Translations under genes and position numbers: made by a program
Notes under the pieces: model-generated
Told to the model about the DNA's origin: nothing
The model's input: the letters and a program-made list of their open reading frames with translations, nothing else
Databases searched by the model: none
Shown here: positions 55,632 through 64,000 of the stretch, one piece after another
Layout of the letters: every line of letters starts with the position of its first letter
Position numbering within the stretch: the stretch's first letter is position 1
DNA from: Stenotrophomonas maltophilia
GTDB taxonomy: Bacteria; Pseudomonadota; Gammaproteobacteria; Xanthomonadales; Xanthomonadaceae
Direction of reading: 5' to 3'
NCBI RefSeq assembly: GCF_900186865.1
Contig: NZ_LT906480.1
Location: forward strand, 1 to 64,000
DNA: 64,000 nt

Positions 55632-56834
55632 ATGCCTGATGCCCTGATGTCCCTGTTGACCGGTGGTGTGCTCGGCCTCGGCTGGTGGGCCATGCTGGGC
55701 GTGCTGCTGGTCTTCACCCAGATCACCATCTTCTCGGTGACCCTGTACCTGCACCGCGGCCAGGCCCATCGCGGCGTCGATTTCCACCCGGCGCTGGCCC
55801 ACGTGTTCCGTTTCTGGCTGTGGCTGACCACCTCGATGATCACCCGCGAGTGGGTGGCCATCCACCGCAAGCACCACGCCAAGGTGGAGACCGAGGACGA
55901 CCCGCACAGCCCGGTCACCCGCGGCATCGGCACGGTGTTCTGGCATGGCGTGGAGCTGTACCGGGAAGCACGCGGCATGCGCGCGGACATCGATCAGTAC
56001 GGGCGCGGTACCCCGGATGATGCGATCGAGCGCCATTTGTATACCCCGCACGCCACGCTCGGTCCGGTGCTGCTGCTGGCGATCAACAGCGTGCTGTTCG
56101 GCCTGCCCGGCGTGGCCCTGTGGGCGATCCAGATGGCGTGGATCCCGTTCTGGGCCGCGGGCGTGGTCAATGGCCTGGGCCACTGGTGGGGCTACCGCAA
56201 CTACGAATCGGCCGATACCTCCACGAACCTGACGCCGTGGGGGTTCTGGATCGGTGGTGAGGAGCTGCACAACAACCATCATGCCTTCCCCAGTTCGGCG
56301 CGCTTTGCGATGCGGCGCTGGGAATTCGACATCGGCTGGAGTGCGATCCGCCTGCTGCAGGCGCTGCGCCTGGCCAAGGTGCTTCGCGTTGCACCGGCCA
56401 TGGACGTACGCCCGAACATCGCCGTGCCCGATGCCGAGACCCTGAAGGCGCTGCTCTCGCACCGCTTCCAGGCGATGACCGACTACCAGCGCAACGTGTT
56501 CATGCCGGCCCTGCGCGAGGAAGCCGCCCACGCTGGGGCCAAGCTGCGGCGCCTGCTGCCGCGCCGGCTGCGCCGTGGCTTGGTCAACGATGGCCGCTGG
56601 CTGAAGCCGGACAGTCGTGCCCAGCTCAGCGAATGGGTGGCACAGCGCCCGCGCATCCGCACCCTGGTCGAGTACCGCGCGCGATTGGCCGCGTTGCTGG
56701 AAGCCCGAGGCCACGACGCCGCCGAGCGCCTGCACCAGCTGCAGGCCTGGTGCCGCGAGGCTGAGGAAAGCGGAATCGCGGCGCTGCAGGCCTACGCTGC
56801 GCGATTGAAGGGCTACAGCCTGGTGGGCGCGTGA
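55632..56834 (+). CDS. Fatty-acid (acyl-CoA) desaturase
   Basis: A 400 aa membrane enzyme with the three histidine boxes of the delta-9 type: HRGQAH near residue 41, HRKHH near 78 and HNNHH near 214. Membrane segments flank the boxes. The C-terminal 100 residues are a charged helical extension. GGAGAG precedes the ATG at 55632. It introduces a double bond in fatty acyl chains. The downstream EF-hand gene starts in a GTGA overlap with its stop. Confidence 0.92.
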   Translation: MPDALMSLLTGGVLGLGWWAMLGVLLVFTQITIFSVTLYLHRGQAHRGVDFHPALAHVFRFWLWLTTSMITREWVAIHRKHHAKVETEDDPHSPVTRGIGTVFWHGVELYREARGMRADIDQYGRGTPDDAIERHLYTPHATLGPVLLLAINSVLFGLPGVALWAIQMAWIPFWAAGVVNGLGHWWGYRNYESADTSTNLTPWGFWIGGEELHNNHHAFPSSARFAMRRWEFDIGWSAIRLLQALRLAKVLRVAPAMDVRPNIAVPDAETLKALLSHRFQAMTDYQRNVFMPALREEAAHAGAKLRRLLPRRLRRGLVNDGRWLKPDSRAQLSEWVAQRPRIRTLVEYRARLAALLEARGHDAAERLHQLQAWCREAEESGIAALQAYAARLKGYSLVGA

Positions 56835-57163
56835 GGGCAGGGTACGGCGTTCTGCTGGCGGTGCTGCTGCCGGGTGCGGCGCTGGCCCAGGTCACCGATA
56901 CCACCAGCTACCTGCAGCGGATGGACAGCGATGGCGACGGCAAGGTCAGCGAGGCCGAGTACGTGCAGTGGATGCTGTATGCCTTCGACCGCATGGACCG
57001 CAATGGCGATGGCGTGCTGAGCGCCGAGGAGCTGCCCGGTGGCAAGGGCAGGGCGATCCGCCGCGAGCAGCAGCGGCAGGTGATCGTGCAGCGCTTCCAC
57101 AAGCAGGATGCCAACGGTGATGGCGTCCTGGATGCCCGTGAACTGGCGGCGCCGCCACGCTGA
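56831..57163 (+). CDS. Secreted EF-hand calcium-binding protein
   Basis: A 110 aa protein with a signal peptide (LLAVLLPGAALAQVT) and three EF-hand loops: DSDGDGKVSEAE, DRNGDGVLSAEE and DANGDGVLDARE. It starts at GTG overlapping the desaturase stop, indicating translational coupling. It is likely periplasmic. mutM follows after 19 bp. Confidence 0.88.
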   Translation: MRAGYGVLLAVLLPGAALAQVTDTTSYLQRMDSDGDGKVSEAEYVQWMLYAFDRMDRNGDGVLSAEELPGGKGRAIRREQQRQVIVQRFHKQDANGDGVLDARELAAPPR

Positions 57164-57182
57164 GCGGGCGTAGAATCGGTTC

Positions 57183-57995
57183 ATGCCTGAACTGCCCGAA
57201 GTCGAAACCACCCGCCGCGGCCTGGCGCCGCACCTGCAGGGCCGCCGCGTGCATGGCGTGATCCTGCGCCGCGCCGACCTGCGCTGGCCGATTCCGCCGG
57301 AAGTGGCCGAGCTGCTGCCGGGGCAGCGCATCGAGGACATCCGCCGTCGCGCCAAGTACCTGCTGCTGGACACCGCCATCGGCAGCGCCGTGCTGCACCT
57401 GGGCATGTCCGGCAGCCTGCGCGTGCTGCGCGGCGACACCCCGCTGCGCGCGCACGACCATGTGGATATCAGCCTGGACAACGGCCGCCTGTTGCGCTTC
57501 AACGACCCGCGCCGCTTCGGCAGCCTGCTGTGGCAGCCGGCCGGCGAAGTCCACCCGCTGCTGCAGGGGCTGGGCCCGGAGCCGCTGGACGATGCCTTCG
57601 ACGGGGACTACCTGTTCGCCCGCAGCCGTGGCCGCAGCGCGCCGGTGAAGACCTTCCTGATGGACCAGGCGGTGGTGGTGGGCGTGGGCAACATCTACGC
57701 CGCCGAGAGCCTGTTCAAGGCCGGCATCAGTCCGCTGCGCGAGGCCGGGAAAATCTCGCGCGAGCGCTACCAGCGGCTGGCCGATGCGGTGAAGGAGATC
57801 CTCGGCTACGCCATCACCCGTGGTGGCACCACCCTGCGTGACTTCATCAGCCCCGATGGCGCGCCGGGTTACTTCGAGCAGGAACTGCTGGTGTACGGCC
57901 GTGACGGGCTGCCCTGCCCGAACTGTGGCCGCGCGCTGAAGCACGCCACCATCGGCCAGCGCGCCAGCGTCTGGTGCAGCCACTGCCAGCGCTGA
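57183..57995 (+). CDS. mutM: Formamidopyrimidine-DNA glycosylase
   Basis: A 270 aa base-excision repair glycosylase/lyase for 8-oxoguanine. The N-terminus [12 protein letters not shown] supplies the catalytic Pro and Glu. The conserved region [10 protein letters not shown], the [13 protein letters not shown] helix-two-turn-helix and the C-terminal zinc finger CPNCG ... CSHCQ are intact. It follows the EF-hand gene closely, so they may be co-transcribed. Confidence 0.97.
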   Translation: MPELPEVETTRRGLAPHLQGRRVHGVILRRADLRWPIPPEVAELLPGQRIEDIRRRAKYLLLDTAIGSAVLHLGMSGSLRVLRGDTPLRAHDHVDISLDNGRLLRFNDPRRFGSLLWQPAGEVHPLLQGLGPEPLDDAFDGDYLFARSRGRSAPVKTFLMDQAVVVGVGNIYAAESLFKAGISPLREAGKISRERYQRLADAVKEILGYAITRGGTTLRDFISPDGAPGYFEQELLVYGRDGLPCPNCGRALKHATIGQRASVWCSHCQR

Positions 57996-58101
57996 GGCGG
58001 GCGGCCAGCGGCAGCTGAACGGGCAGGGCACGTCTCCGCTGCCCGTTAACGTTTGTCTGCCTATGATGGCCGACCTTCCCCTCTGTGCCTGACGCGCCTG
58101 C

Positions 58102-59706
58102 ATGCAACGACGCGACTTCATCCGCAATGCCTCCCTCGCCCTGGCTGCATTCGGCCTGCCGTCCCTGCCCGCGTGCGCGGCCAGCAGGAGCGGCCAGATG
58201 GGCCTGCGCCGCCTCGGCCAACCGCAGCCGTTCGACTTCGCCACCCTGAAGGGCCAGGCGCGCGCGCTGGCACAGGCGCCCTACAAGAGCCACAAGCGGG
58301 TACTGCCGGGCCGCCTGGAAGGGCTGGACTGGGACCAGTACCAGTCGATCGGTTACCGCCAGGACCATGCGCTGTGGGCCGACCAGCCGGGCAAGTTCCA
58401 GGCCAAGTTCTTCCACCTGGGCCTGTACTTCCATTCGCCGGTGCGCATGTTCGACGTGGTCGACGGCAAGGCGCAGGAGCTGGCCTATGACGGCGCGGCC
58501 TTCAACTACGGCAAGAGCGGCATCAAGGACGGCGAGCTGCCGGCCGATCTCGGCTTCGCCGGTTTCCGCCTGAACACCCGCAAGGACACCGATCGCGATT
58601 TCGCCGCCTTCCTCGGCGCCAGCTACTTCCGCGCGGTCGGCAAGGAAGGCCAGTACGGCCAGTCCGCGCGTGGCCTGGCAATCGATACCGGCATGGGCAA
58701 GCCGGAGGAATTCCCGGACTTCATCGCCTATTACCTGGAACAACCCTCGGCTGATTCGGACACGATCGTGGTCTACGGCCTGCTGGATTCGCCCAGCGTG
58801 GCCGGCGCCTATCGCTTCGCGATCACCAATGGCGATGTGCTGCTGATGGACATCGACAGTGCGCTGTACCCGCGCAAGGCGATCGAGCGGTTGGGCATCG
58901 CCCCGTGCACCAGCATGTACCAGGTGGGCGAGAACGACCGCCGCATGGCGTGGGACTGGCGCCCGGAGATCCATGATACCGACGGCCTGTCGCTGTGGAC
59001 CGGTGCTGGCGAGTGGATCTGGCGGCCGCTGCTGAACCCGCGCAACCTGCGTTTCAACATGTTCGTGGACCGCAACCCGCGTGGTTTCGGCCTGCTGCAG
59101 CGCGACCGCAATTTCGACCACTACCAGGACGACGGCGTGTTCTACGAGAAGCGCCCGTGCCTGTGGGTCGAACCCAAGGGCGAGTGGGGCGAAGGCTCGG
59201 TGCAGCTGGTGGAGATTCCCACCGTGGACGAGACCTTCGACAACATCGTGGCGTTCTGGAACCCGAAGGAAAAGCCGCAGCCGGGCCAGGAACTGCTGGT
59301 CGGCTACCGCCTGTACTGGGGCGCCGAACCGCCGGCACGGCCGCCGCTGGCGCACTGCGTGGCCAGCCGCACCGGCCTGGGCGGCGTGGTCGGCAAGAAG
59401 CGCGAGTACTTCAGCTGGCGCTTCGCGGTGGACTTCGAAGGTGGCGAACTGGCCAGGCTGATCGACAAGGGCGAGGTCGAGGCGGTGGTGGAAGCCAGCC
59501 GCGGCCGGGTCGAGATCGTGTCGGCGCGCCCGCTGCGCGAGATCAACGGCTACCGCGCGATGTTCGACCTGGTGCCGCCGGAAGGCAGCACCGAGCAGAT
59601 TGACATCCGCCTGTTCCTGCGCAGTGGCGGCAAGACCCTGACCGAGACCTGGCTGTACCAGTACACCCCGCCGCCGGCGGGTGCGCCGGAGCGCACGCTG
59701 TACTGA
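58102..59706 (+). CDS. opgD: Glucans biosynthesis protein D
   Basis: A 534 aa periplasmic protein involved in the backbone of osmoregulated periplasmic glucans. A Tat signal is visible (MQRRDFIRNASLALAAFGLP, with the RR motif), consistent with OpgD. The MdoG/OpgD family blocks YKSHKRVLPGRLEGLDWDQY, GQYGQSARGLAID and VDRNPRGFGLLQRDRNFDHY are present. No opgG or opgH gene is adjacent. Confidence 0.93.
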   Translation: MQRRDFIRNASLALAAFGLPSLPACAASRSGQMGLRRLGQPQPFDFATLKGQARALAQAPYKSHKRVLPGRLEGLDWDQYQSIGYRQDHALWADQPGKFQAKFFHLGLYFHSPVRMFDVVDGKAQELAYDGAAFNYGKSGIKDGELPADLGFAGFRLNTRKDTDRDFAAFLGASYFRAVGKEGQYGQSARGLAIDTGMGKPEEFPDFIAYYLEQPSADSDTIVVYGLLDSPSVAGAYRFAITNGDVLLMDIDSALYPRKAIERLGIAPCTSMYQVGENDRRMAWDWRPEIHDTDGLSLWTGAGEWIWRPLLNPRNLRFNMFVDRNPRGFGLLQRDRNFDHYQDDGVFYEKRPCLWVEPKGEWGEGSVQLVEIPTVDETFDNIVAFWNPKEKPQPGQELLVGYRLYWGAEPPARPPLAHCVASRTGLGGVVGKKREYFSWRFAVDFEGGELARLIDKGEVEAVVEASRGRVEIVSARPLREINGYRAMFDLVPPEGSTEQIDIRLFLRSGGKTLTETWLYQYTPPPAGAPERTLY

Positions 59707-59741
59707 GCATCGAGGGGCCGGGTAGACACCGGCCCCTTGGT

Positions 59742-60458
59742 TCAGGGCTTGGTCTCGGTGGTCTCGGTGGCGTTGGTCTGGGTCGGTACGCCCACCTGCA
59801 CCGTGCCCCGGCGGATCTTCATCCAGGTTTCGTCCTGCCAGCGCTCGTACTGCTTAGGGTCCCAGTACTTGGGGTCGTACAGACGGTCGGCTTTGATGGT
59901 GCGGCTGATGCCGCCGTCCATGAAGACGACATCGACGTTGTTGCTCATCGAGCCGGTACGGCTGCCAGTCATTTCCCGGCGGCCCTTTCTGAGAACGTCT
60001 GCCATGCGTGGCCGTGCCACGACATCACCAAACTCGGCGCGCAGCGCCTGTGCCTGAGCGCGGGCTGCCTGGTGCTGCTCCAGCGGCAGGGTTGCCCAGT
60101 ATTCGTCGCGCAGTTCGGAGAACAACGGATAGCCACGTTCTGCGGCCACATCCATCCACGCGAACGCCATTACAGGGTCGCGTGGCTGGTCCACCCCGAA
60201 CCAGTACATTTCGCCGAGGTAGCCCTGAGCCGGCTTGTCCGCATAGCGCGCGGCCCGGCGGAAATGATCCATGGCCGCCTTGACGTCATTCCGATGCAGC
60301 GCGGCGACTCCCCATTGCCGATACATGATGTCTGGGTGGCTGTCGAGGAAGCCGGCATTGATCAGTGTCGCGTCTTCTTCGGGAGAAGCGGGACGCTCCG
60401 CTGCCGGCGCGGGCAGGTGGGCAGACAGCAGGGCAAGCAAAAGCAGAGTGCGGCGCAT
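59742..60458 (-). CDS. Sel1-like repeat protein, secreted
   Basis: A 238 aa protein with a signal peptide (LLLLALLSAHLPAPAAER). Residues 45-110 have the Sel1-type pattern (AMDHFRRAARYADKPAQGYL, DPVMAFAWMDVAAERGYPLF). The C-terminal 80 residues are polar with an acidic/aromatic block (DPKYWDPKQYERWQDE). Convergent with opgD. Function unknown. Confidence 0.78.
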   Translation of the reverse strand: MRRTLLLLALLSAHLPAPAAERPASPEEDATLINAGFLDSHPDIMYRQWGVAALHRNDVKAAMDHFRRAARYADKPAQGYLGEMYWFGVDQPRDPVMAFAWMDVAAERGYPLFSELRDEYWATLPLEQHQAARAQAQALRAEFGDVVARPRMADVLRKGRREMTGSRTGSMSNNVDVVFMDGGISRTIKADRLYDPKYWDPKQYERWQDETWMKIRRGTVQVGVPTQTNATETTETKP

Positions 60459-60557
60459 GGCGGACTTCCTGTTCGACAGCTGGTCGGGCCAAGCCTAGGC
60501 AGCCCGTGGAAGCCTGTAAACCGCCGGTGGTCATGCGCCGGGATGTTCCGCCTTGCG

Positions 60558-61178
60558 CTACAACGGCAGCGGGGCCTGCGCCGGATCGATCCGCCCTTCA
60601 CCGCGGGTGATCTTCTTGAACTCCGCGCGGCTGACCGACACGTAGCGGTCGTTGCCGCCGATCTCCACCTGCGGGCCGTCCTGCACCGCGTGCCCATGCT
60701 CGTCCACGCGCACCGTCATCGTCGCCTTCTTGCCGCTGTGGCAGATGGTCTTGATCTCCTGCATCTCGTCGGCCCAGGCCAGCAGGTACTGGCTGCCTTC
60801 GAACAGCTCGCCGCGGAAGTCGGTGCGCAGGCCGTAGCACAGCACCGGAATGCGCAGCTGGTCGACCACCTCGCTGAGCTGCCAGACCTGGGCGCGGGTC
60901 AGGAACTGCGCCTCGTCCACCAGCACGCAGCCCATCGGCCCGTTCGTCGCCAGGTCCTGCTCGACCCAGCGCTGCAGGTCGGTATCGCGGTCGAAGGCCA
61001 TGCCATCGGCGCGCAGGCCGATCCGCGAAGCGACCACGCCGGCGCCGGCACGATCGTCCAGGCGCGGGGTCAGGATCGCCACCCGCATGCCGCGCTCGCG
61101 GTAGTTGTGGGCGCTCTGCAGCAGGGTGGTGGTCTTGCCGGCATTCATCGCCGAATAGTAGAAGTAGAGCTTGGCCAT
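60558..61178 (-). CDS. tdk: Thymidine kinase
   Basis: A 206 aa type II thymidine kinase of the salvage pathway. Walker A MNAGKTT near residue 11, the VLVDEAQFL block and the thymidine-binding lasso [15 protein letters not shown] are clear. The structural zinc site is altered: the usual CxxCG reads CHSGK, and the usual CRxH reads SRAE, so three of four ligands are missing. It starts 102 bp from the divergent helicase gene. Confidence 0.94.
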   Translation of the reverse strand: MAKLYFYYSAMNAGKTTTLLQSAHNYRERGMRVAILTPRLDDRAGAGVVASRIGLRADGMAFDRDTDLQRWVEQDLATNGPMGCVLVDEAQFLTRAQVWQLSEVVDQLRIPVLCYGLRTDFRGELFEGSQYLLAWADEMQEIKTICHSGKKATMTVRVDEHGHAVQDGPQVEIGGNDRYVSVSRAEFKKITRGEGRIDPAQAPLPL

Positions 61179-61279
61179 CGACGGATTGTACGCCGCAGCC
61201 CCGCTTCGCCGAAGCCGTTCAGCAACCCCACCGGCGGCCCGCTGTGGTCGTCACCCGGCCCCGCTACAATCCCCATCCC

Positions 61280-63256
61280 ATGCACGGTCTCAATCCCCCC
61301 CAAGCCGCCGCCGTCCTGCACATCGAAGGCCCGTTGCTGGTGCTCGCCGGCGCGGGCAGCGGCAAGACGCGCGTGATCGTGGAAAAAATCGCCCATCTGA
61401 TCGGCTGCGGCCGCTATCCGCCGCGTCGCATCGCGGCGATCACCTTCACCAACAAGTCGGCCAAGGAAATGCGCGAGCGCGTGGCCAAGCGCCTGCGCGA
61501 GCAGGATGCCGACGAGGTGACGATCTGCACCTTCCATGCGCTGGGCCTGAAGTTCCTGCAGATCGAGCACGCGGCCGTGGGCCTGAAGCGTGGATTCTCG
61601 ATCTTCGATGCCGATGATGCCGCCGCGCAGATCAAGGACCTGATGTACGGGGCCAAGCCCGACGACATCGAGGACATGAAGAACCTGGTGTCGCGCGCGA
61701 AGAACGCTGGCCTGTCGCCCGAGCAGGCGATGGCCGCCGCGCGCAGCAACCGCGAGAAGGAAGCGGCCAGCGTCTATGAGCGCTACCAGCTGCGCCTGAC
61801 GGCGTTCAATGCGGTGGACTTCGATGACCTGATCCGCCTGCCGGTGCAGGTGCTGGAAGAGAACCCGGACATCGCCGTGGCCTGGCGCGAACGCATCGGC
61901 TACCTGCTGGTGGACGAATGCCAGGACACCAACGACGCGCAGTACCGGCTGCTCAAGCAGCTGGCTGGTGACAAGGGCAATTTCACCTGCGTGGGTGACG
62001 ATGACCAGTCGATCTACGCCTGGCGCGGCGCCAACCCGGAAAACCTGCAGCAGATGGGGCGCGATTACCCAGCGCTGGAGATCATCAAGCTGGAGCAGAA
62101 CTACCGTTGCTCCAACCGTGTGCTGCGTGCGGCCAATGCGCTGATCGCCAACAACCCGCACGAGCACCTGAAGAAGCTGTGGAGTGACCAGGCCGACGGC
62201 GAACGCATCCGCGTGTGGGAATGCCGCAACAGCGAACACGAGGCGGAAAAGGTTGCCGCCGAGATCGCCTTCGTGGCGCAGTCGCGCAACGTGCCTTGGA
62301 GCGATTTCTGCATCCTGTTCCGCGGCAACTTCCAGTCGCGCCCGCTGGAAAAGGCGATGCAGCTGCTGCGCATTCCCTACCACCTGACCGGCGGCACCAT
62401 GTTCCTGGAACGCCAGGAAGTGAAGGACACGCTGGCCTGGCTGCGGCTGCTGGTGAACCCGGACGACGACACCGCGTTCATGCGTGCGGTGCAGTCGCCC
62501 AAGCGCGATGTCGGCGCCGGCACGCTGGCCAAGCTGGCTGAACTGGCGCAGGAAAAGGACATGCCGATGGCGCAGGCCGCCGAGGCGATCGGCGCCCTGC
62601 AGCAGTTGCCGCCGCGTGCGGCCAACAGCCTGGCGCGTTTCACCGACATCCTGCGCGACCTGCGTGCACAGACCCGACAGGTCACTTCCGGCGACATGAT
62701 CCGCAAGGTCGCCAAGGAATCCGGCCTGCTCAGCGAACTGCGCCAGCAGGCCAAGGAAGAGGCCAGCTACCAGCGTCGCGCCAACAACATCGAGGAGCTG
62801 GCGCAGTGGTTCGAGGGCGGCCCGCGCGGTGCCACCGCCGCTGACCTGGCCGGCCAGCTGGCGCTGCTGTCGCGCAGCGACAAGGACGAGGGTGGCAACC
62901 AGGTGCGCATGATGACCATGCACGCCTCCAAGGGCCTGGAATTCCCGTACGTGTTCATCGTGGGCTGCGAGGACGGCGTGCTGCCGCACCAGGTCAGCCT
63001 GGACGAGGGCAACCTGCAGGAAGAGCGGCGACTGCTGTACGTGGGCATCACCCGCGCCAAGATCCAGCTGTGGATGAGTTACAGCAAACTCACGCGCAAG
63101 TTCGGTGAGCATGTGCGGCTGAAGCCGAGCCGGTTCTTCGAGGAGATTCCGGCCGAGGAGATCCAGCGCGATGGTGCTGATCCGGTGGCCGATGCGGTGC
63201 GCAAGAAGGAACGGGCGAGTGCCGGGTTGGCGGCGATCGAGGCGCTGTTCGATTGA
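61280..63256 (+). CDS. rep: ATP-dependent DNA helicase Rep (UvrD/Rep family)
   Basis: A 658 aa superfamily 1 helicase. Motif I GAGSGKTR near residue 28, Ia TFTNKSAKEM, II LLVDECQDTN, III GDDDQSIYAWRGA, IV region LEQNYRCS, V HASKGLEFP and VI LLYVGITRA are all present. The length and lack of the UvrD C-terminal extension favour Rep. The ATG at 61280 (MHGLNPPQ) was chosen over an in-frame ATG 12 codons upstream. Divergent from tdk. Confidence 0.96.
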   Translation: MHGLNPPQAAAVLHIEGPLLVLAGAGSGKTRVIVEKIAHLIGCGRYPPRRIAAITFTNKSAKEMRERVAKRLREQDADEVTICTFHALGLKFLQIEHAAVGLKRGFSIFDADDAAAQIKDLMYGAKPDDIEDMKNLVSRAKNAGLSPEQAMAAARSNREKEAASVYERYQLRLTAFNAVDFDDLIRLPVQVLEENPDIAVAWRERIGYLLVDECQDTNDAQYRLLKQLAGDKGNFTCVGDDDQSIYAWRGANPENLQQMGRDYPALEIIKLEQNYRCSNRVLRAANALIANNPHEHLKKLWSDQADGERIRVWECRNSEHEAEKVAAEIAFVAQSRNVPWSDFCILFRGNFQSRPLEKAMQLLRIPYHLTGGTMFLERQEVKDTLAWLRLLVNPDDDTAFMRAVQSPKRDVGAGTLAKLAELAQEKDMPMAQAAEAIGALQQLPPRAANSLARFTDILRDLRAQTRQVTSGDMIRKVAKESGLLSELRQQAKEEASYQRRANNIEELAQWFEGGPRGATAADLAGQLALLSRSDKDEGGNQVRMMTMHASKGLEFPYVFIVGCEDGVLPHQVSLDEGNLQEERRLLYVGITRAKIQLWMSYSKLTRKFGEHVRLKPSRFFEEIPAEEIQRDGADPVADAVRKKERASAGLAAIEALFD

Positions 63257-63310
63257 CCGGCGAACGGCGCAGCCCCTCGTGGTTGGCGCCGTTCGCAATG
63301 CATTCGTGGG

Positions 63311-63414
63311 GGCCTGGCGGGTGGGCTGGTCGGGACACGCCGTAAACCCGTCCATGGGGGCTCGGCCGCGGCATCCATGCCGCGGACGGTCCCGCCCAGC
63401 CCACCCGCCAGGCC
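63311..63414. repeat. Long inverted repeat with conserved core, copy 2
   Basis: Arms at 63311-63336 and 63389-63414 pair at 25 of 26 positions. The core GGACACGCCGTAAACCC and TGGGGGCTCG, and the inner hairpin loop TCCA (CCGCGGCA-TCCA-TGCCGCGG at 63366-63385), match copy 1 while both sets of stems differ from it. Confidence 0.8.
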
Positions 63415-63517
63415 TCTGACAGTTTCCGTGCGTGCCAGCCACGGAAAAGAAAAAAGAAAATCAAAAGCAACAGCCGGGGGTTGAGGCAGAATCGGGGTTT
63501 CGGCTGGAGGTCTGCCT

Positions 63518-64000
63518 GTGCAACCGATCGAGAGTGAACGCCTGCGCCTGCGTGCGATTGAACCGGATCGCGATGCGGTGCCGATGCTGGCGCTGTTGAA
63601 TGATCCGGGTTTCGTGCGCTTCATCGGTGACCGCAATGTGCGCAGTGAGGAGCAGGCGCGGGAATACATCGCGCTGCGTGTGCTGCACAGCTATGCGTTG
63701 AATGGCTTTGGCATGTATGCCATCGAGCGGTTGTCCGATGGTGCCTGGCTGGGCAATGCCGGGCTGGTGCGGCGGGATGGCCTGCCGGGGCCGGACATCG
63801 GCTATGCGGTGCTGTCGGAATTCGCCGGGCAGGGCTATGCCGGTGAGGCGGCGCGGGCGGTGTTCGCGCATGCGCGCGCTGGGCTGGGCCTGCAGGATCT
63901 GTATGGCATTACCGATCTGGACAACGTGGTGTCCGGGAAGATCCTGCTGGGCCTGGGTATGCAGGAGCGCGGGGTGATCCAGCTGCCGGGCGTGGACAGC
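63518..64000 (+). CDS. GNAT-family N-acetyltransferase (partial)
   Basis: The first 161 codons of a GNAT protein cut off by the window end. It starts at GTG with GGAGG 7 bp upstream. The opening ESERLRLRAIEPDRDAVPML is the RimJ/RimL type, and the acetyl-CoA loop motif is GYAVLSEFAGQGYAGEAARA. Substrate unknown. The remaining C-terminus lies outside the window. Confidence 0.87.
   Translation, partial: MQPIESERLRLRAIEPDRDAVPMLALLNDPGFVRFIGDRNVRSEEQAREYIALRVLHSYALNGFGMYAIERLSDGAWLGNAGLVRRDGLPGPDIGYAVLSEFAGQGYAGEAARAVFAHARAGLGLQDLYGITDLDNVVSGKILLGLGMQERGVIQLPGVDS

Overview
The window starts at the first base of dnaA and reads dnaA-dnaN-recF-gyrB, so it is the replication-origin end of a bacterial chromosome. 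High GC content, the tonB-exbB-exbD-exbD set, the coding sequences themselves and many copies of the GTAG-type palindromic repeat (GTAGTGCCGGCCGCTGGCCGGCA, known as SMAG) point to Stenotrophomonas, most likely the S. maltophilia complex. The species call is inference from sequence recognition; no search was run.

Layout. 1-7.4 kb: replication core. DnaA boxes lie both between dnaA and dnaN and between dnaN and recF, and five parS-like sites are spread from the end of dnaN to the end of recF. 7.4-13.1 kb: a CPBP membrane protease, an M48 lipoprotein protease, a periplasmic TPR protein and the tonB/exbB/exbD1/exbD2 energy-transduction genes. 13.1-14.4 kb: a complete ISL3-family insertion sequence sitting in the T-tract of the exbD2 terminator. 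14.4-31 kb: housekeeping and accessory genes: cls, pdxJ, a radical SAM protein, a lower-GC two-gene cassette, a 2OG oxygenase, fbp, an aromatic/aspartate aminotransferase, a TonB-dependent receptor, the Ku/LigD end-joining pair and a zinc alcohol dehydrogenase.

31.03-41.64 kb: an integrated P4-like satellite. It has split the alcohol dehydrogenase gene, and the two halves rejoin exactly if the element is removed. It encodes a tyrosine integrase, an AlpA-like regulator, an Ogr/Delta zinc finger, small unknown genes, a TOPRIM primase, a DUF927 helicase, a coiled-coil Psu-like protein, a P2-type portal protein and a RelE/HigB-type toxin-antitoxin pair. An 81-bp iteron-bearing sequence occurs in inverted orientation near both ends. 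A satellite with its own portal but no visible terminase or capsid gene is the most unusual system in the window.

41.6-64 kb: eda, a cysteine dioxygenase-like gene, a LacI regulator, phhA facing an Lrp-type regulator, a patatin lipoprotein, a nine-unit 50-bp SMAG array, a GYF_2-AIM24 protein, a second TonB receptor, a class A acid phosphatase, a secreted hydrolase with a DUF4785 partner, an ABC ATPase, a desaturase, an EF-hand protein, mutM, opgD, a Sel1 protein, tdk, a Rep-type helicase and the start of a GNAT acetyltransferase. Two long inverted repeats (21.1 and 63.3 kb) share an invariant core but have different self-complementary arms. No tRNA, rRNA or CRISPR array was seen. All coordinates and motif positions were read by eye.
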